A stretch of 7,005 bases of DNA. Source: Bacteriovoracaceae bacterium UBA2394 (lineage in GTDB: Bacteria > Bdellovibrionota > UBA2394). How positions within the stretch are numbered: position 1 is the stretch's first letter; each line of letters begins with the position of its first letter. Both the position numbers and the translations under genes were made by a program. The notes beneath the pieces were generated by a model. The model saw nothing but the letters and a program-made list of their open reading frames with translations. It did not search any database and was not told the DNA's origin. The DNA lies in the NCBI GenBank assembly GCA_002343335.1, contig DDSI01000110.1, positions 1-7,005 of the forward strand, given 5' to 3'. Shown here in pieces: positions 5,680 through 7,005 of this stretch.

Positions 5680-6628
5680 GGAAATTGTAAAACATCAAAG
5701 GCATTCGCTCGAGCTCCAAGCTCTCTTTCAAAAAGTTTCTAAAATTTTTGAGGAGAGGAAAATTCAGCACTTTCTTTTGAAAGGTCCGATTCTCTCAGAG
5801 TCACTTTATGATGATCCCTCCCTTCGCATGTACTCTGACATCGACTTTCTGGTTCCCTATGATCAACTCGCTGCCGCCAAAGAAATTTTAGAAGACTTAG
5901 GATTCAATGCCCTAAAAACCATGCCCGGTAAAAACTGGGCTTCGAGCGAACAAAAATATTTTAGAAAAGACGTTCCATTTATTCATTCCCAAAAAAAATC
6001 TCTTTGCATCGAAGTGCATTTCCGTCTTCAACCCCCACCTTTCGTTTATGGAATGGACTGGGATCTGATTGATCAGAATAAAAAGATCGTTACCTATCAG
6101 GGGCGTTCCGTCGCCACCCTTTCCGATGATATGAACTTCGCTTATCTCTGCGCGCATGGTCATGCCCACGCCTGGGAGCGGCTAGACTGGCTCTTTGACT
6201 TCAGCGTCTTTTACAAAAAAATACTTCGAGGTGATCTGAATTACGCGCTCGAAATTGGAAAGAAATATAATCTATGGGAAGAATTACGTTCTGCTCTCAG
6301 TTTAGCGAGGGATATTCTTCAACCTCATTCGTCTCTTTTGCATTCTTCGGAACTTCGATCCAATGGATCTTATCGTAGAATGAAATCGCGTGTGCACTCC
6401 TTTCACCATTTGCGGAGCCAAGGAACACCTCTTTTTCCTTCTCAGAAAGTGTTTTACTGGCGCCACGTTTCTATGAGAAAACTTTGGGATCTCTTTCTCT
6501 ATTTAAAGAGCGTTCGATACGAAGCTTGGATCACGAAACAAAGGCCCATGAAGTTTTATCATTTGTGGCTAATCGCTCGAGTCCCACCCATTTTGTGGAA
6601 GCGAGTGGTGGGATTGATGCCTTCATGA
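5645..6628 (+). CDS. NTP_transf_5-type nucleotidyltransferase (main frame)
   Basis: 327 residues if read from the internal ATG at 5645. The core is that of the uncharacterised nucleotidyltransferase family (PF14907-like). FLLKGPILSESLYDDPSLRMYSDIDFLV (residues 43-70) carries the Lys-Gly pair and the catalytic DxD (Asp65, Asp67). IEVHFRL (122-128) supplies the third acidic residue, Glu123. HGHAHAWERLDWLFDFSVF (171-189) is the conserved helical His/Asp block. The basic C-terminus is helical. Family members are thought to transfer a nucleotide to an unknown acceptor and often sit in polysaccharide or peptide-biosynthesis loci beside ABC exporters. The ATG at 5645 has no ribosome site, and the true N-terminus is in the other frame upstream of the C7 tract. 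Expression of an active full-length protein therefore needs slippage, recoding or a C6 allele. A8 (5991-5998) and A7 (6215-6221) runs lie inside. The stop overlaps the ABC gene start (ATGA). Confidence 0.8.
   Translation: MPPHSLSAEFHEEIVKHQRHSLELQALFQKVSKIFEERKIQHFLLKGPILSESLYDDPSLRMYSDIDFLVPYDQLAAAKEILEDLGFNALKTMPGKNWASSEQKYFRKDVPFIHSQKKSLCIEVHFRLQPPPFVYGMDWDLIDQNKKIVTYQGRSVATLSDDMNFAYLCAHGHAHAWERLDWLFDFSVFYKKILRGDLNYALEIGKKYNLWEELRSALSLARDILQPHSSLLHSSELRSNGSYRRMKSRVHSFHHLRSQGTPLFPSQKVFYWRHVSMRKLWDLFLYLKSVRYEAWITKQRPMKFYHLWLIARVPPILWKRVVGLMPS
5648..5654 (+). repeat. C7 homopolymer at the frameshift point
   Basis: Seven consecutive C sit exactly where the nucleotidyltransferase changes frame. 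Six C would join the 5497 frame to the 5645 frame as QHAPHSLSAEF. Runs of this kind are classical slipped-strand hot spots, and CCC-C is a known +1 slippery proline context for ribosomes. Sequencing or assembly miscounting is also common at such runs. Confidence 0.9.
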
Positions 6629-7005
6629 AAAAATTCATTCAATATTTTTTGAAGGATCAAAAGAGACGCTACGCTGTCCTATTTGCGCTCACTCTTTTAA
6701 CGGGCTTTTTGGAAGGCACGGGATTCTTACTTCTTCTTCCACTCCTTTCGCTCTCGGTTGTGGGAGCAAACGCGTCACAAGGTTTTCTTTCCAAAATCAC
6801 AGATTATCTTTCCTCAACATTGGGTCTTCAAAGTTTAGAGAGAATCCTCGTTATCTATGTGATTCTCATTTTAGCGATTGGATGGGTGAAATATATTCAG
6901 TCCATTCTCATTCAAAAGCTCCGATTCGATGCCGAACATCGCCTGCGAACGAGTCTGTTTGAGTCCTTCCTTCGCGCGGAGTACGCTCATCTCACATCCC
7001 AAAGG
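6625..7005 (+). CDS. ABC exporter, N-terminal membrane domain (partial, cut at window edge)
   Basis: The frame opens at the ATG at 6625, which overlaps the nucleotidyltransferase stop as ATGA, and is still open at the window end (127 codons). The first helix region FALTLLTGFLEGTGFLLLLPLLSL (about residues 20-43) has the EGxG...LLPLL pattern typical of ABC-transporter membrane domains of the exporter type. A second helix, ILVIYVILILAIGWVKYIQ (about 73-91), and the following segment KLRFDAEHRLRTSLFESFLRAEYAHL fit the intracellular coupling loop of the six-helix exporter fold. The nucleotide-binding domain would lie beyond the edge. Position and overlap indicate translational coupling with the nucleotidyltransferase, so the exported substrate is probably made by this locus. 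Lipid-linked glycans and modified peptides are both possible. Confidence 0.8.
   Translation, partial: MKKFIQYFLKDQKRRYAVLFALTLLTGFLEGTGFLLLLPLLSLSVVGANASQGFLSKITDYLSSTLGLQSLERILVIYVILILAIGWVKYIQSILIQKLRFDAEHRLRTSLFESFLRAEYAHLTSQR

Noticed and set aside
5991..5998. A8 run as a second phase-variable site in the nucleotidyltransferase
   Set aside because: The frame is maintained through it and family motifs continue on both sides. A-runs of 6-8 recur in this window, so it is not distinctive, although slippage is possible.

Overview
The window looks like an ordinary chromosomal stretch of a Gram-negative bacterium of moderate GC content. Periplasmic and outer-membrane export signals are present: cleavable signal peptides and a beta-barrel protein ending in Phe. 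The HGEDK-type periplasmic protein and the small beta-barrel protein resemble families I associate with Bdellovibrio-like or myxobacteria-like predatory lineages. I infer a Bdellovibrionota-like host, with modest confidence.

Layout. Bases 1-254 hold no complete gene, only short coding-like fragments. A minus-strand two-gene unit follows (about 1307 down to 255): a small cation-efflux (CDF-like) transporter, then a His-containing periplasmic protein, together a probable metal-handling pair. Divergently, 1321-1860 and 1870-2709 encode a membrane-anchored SRPBCC-fold protein and a class I SAM-dependent methyltransferase, 9 bases apart and probably co-transcribed. The methyltransferase stop abuts the stop of a second minus-strand pair (3833 down to 2710): a THEM6-like hotdog thioesterase followed by an outer-membrane beta-barrel protein.

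From 3974 everything runs on the plus strand. First is a secreted beta-propeller-like protein (3974-5422). Next is a nucleotidyltransferase of the NTP_transf_5 type that is split into two frames (5497-5679 and 5645-6628) exactly at a run of seven C. Last is the start of an ABC exporter, overlapping the nucleotidyltransferase by ATGA and cut by the window edge.

The most notable observation is the C7 tract. Reading through it as C6 would restore one 376-residue protein with the normal family architecture, so this is a phase-variable switch, a recoded gene, a fresh pseudogene or a sequencing error. The nucleotidyltransferase/ABC-exporter pair looks like the left edge of a surface-polysaccharide or peptide (RiPP-type) biosynthesis locus continuing to the right of the window. 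I found no RNA genes, insertion sequences, CRISPR arrays or convincing intrinsic terminators.
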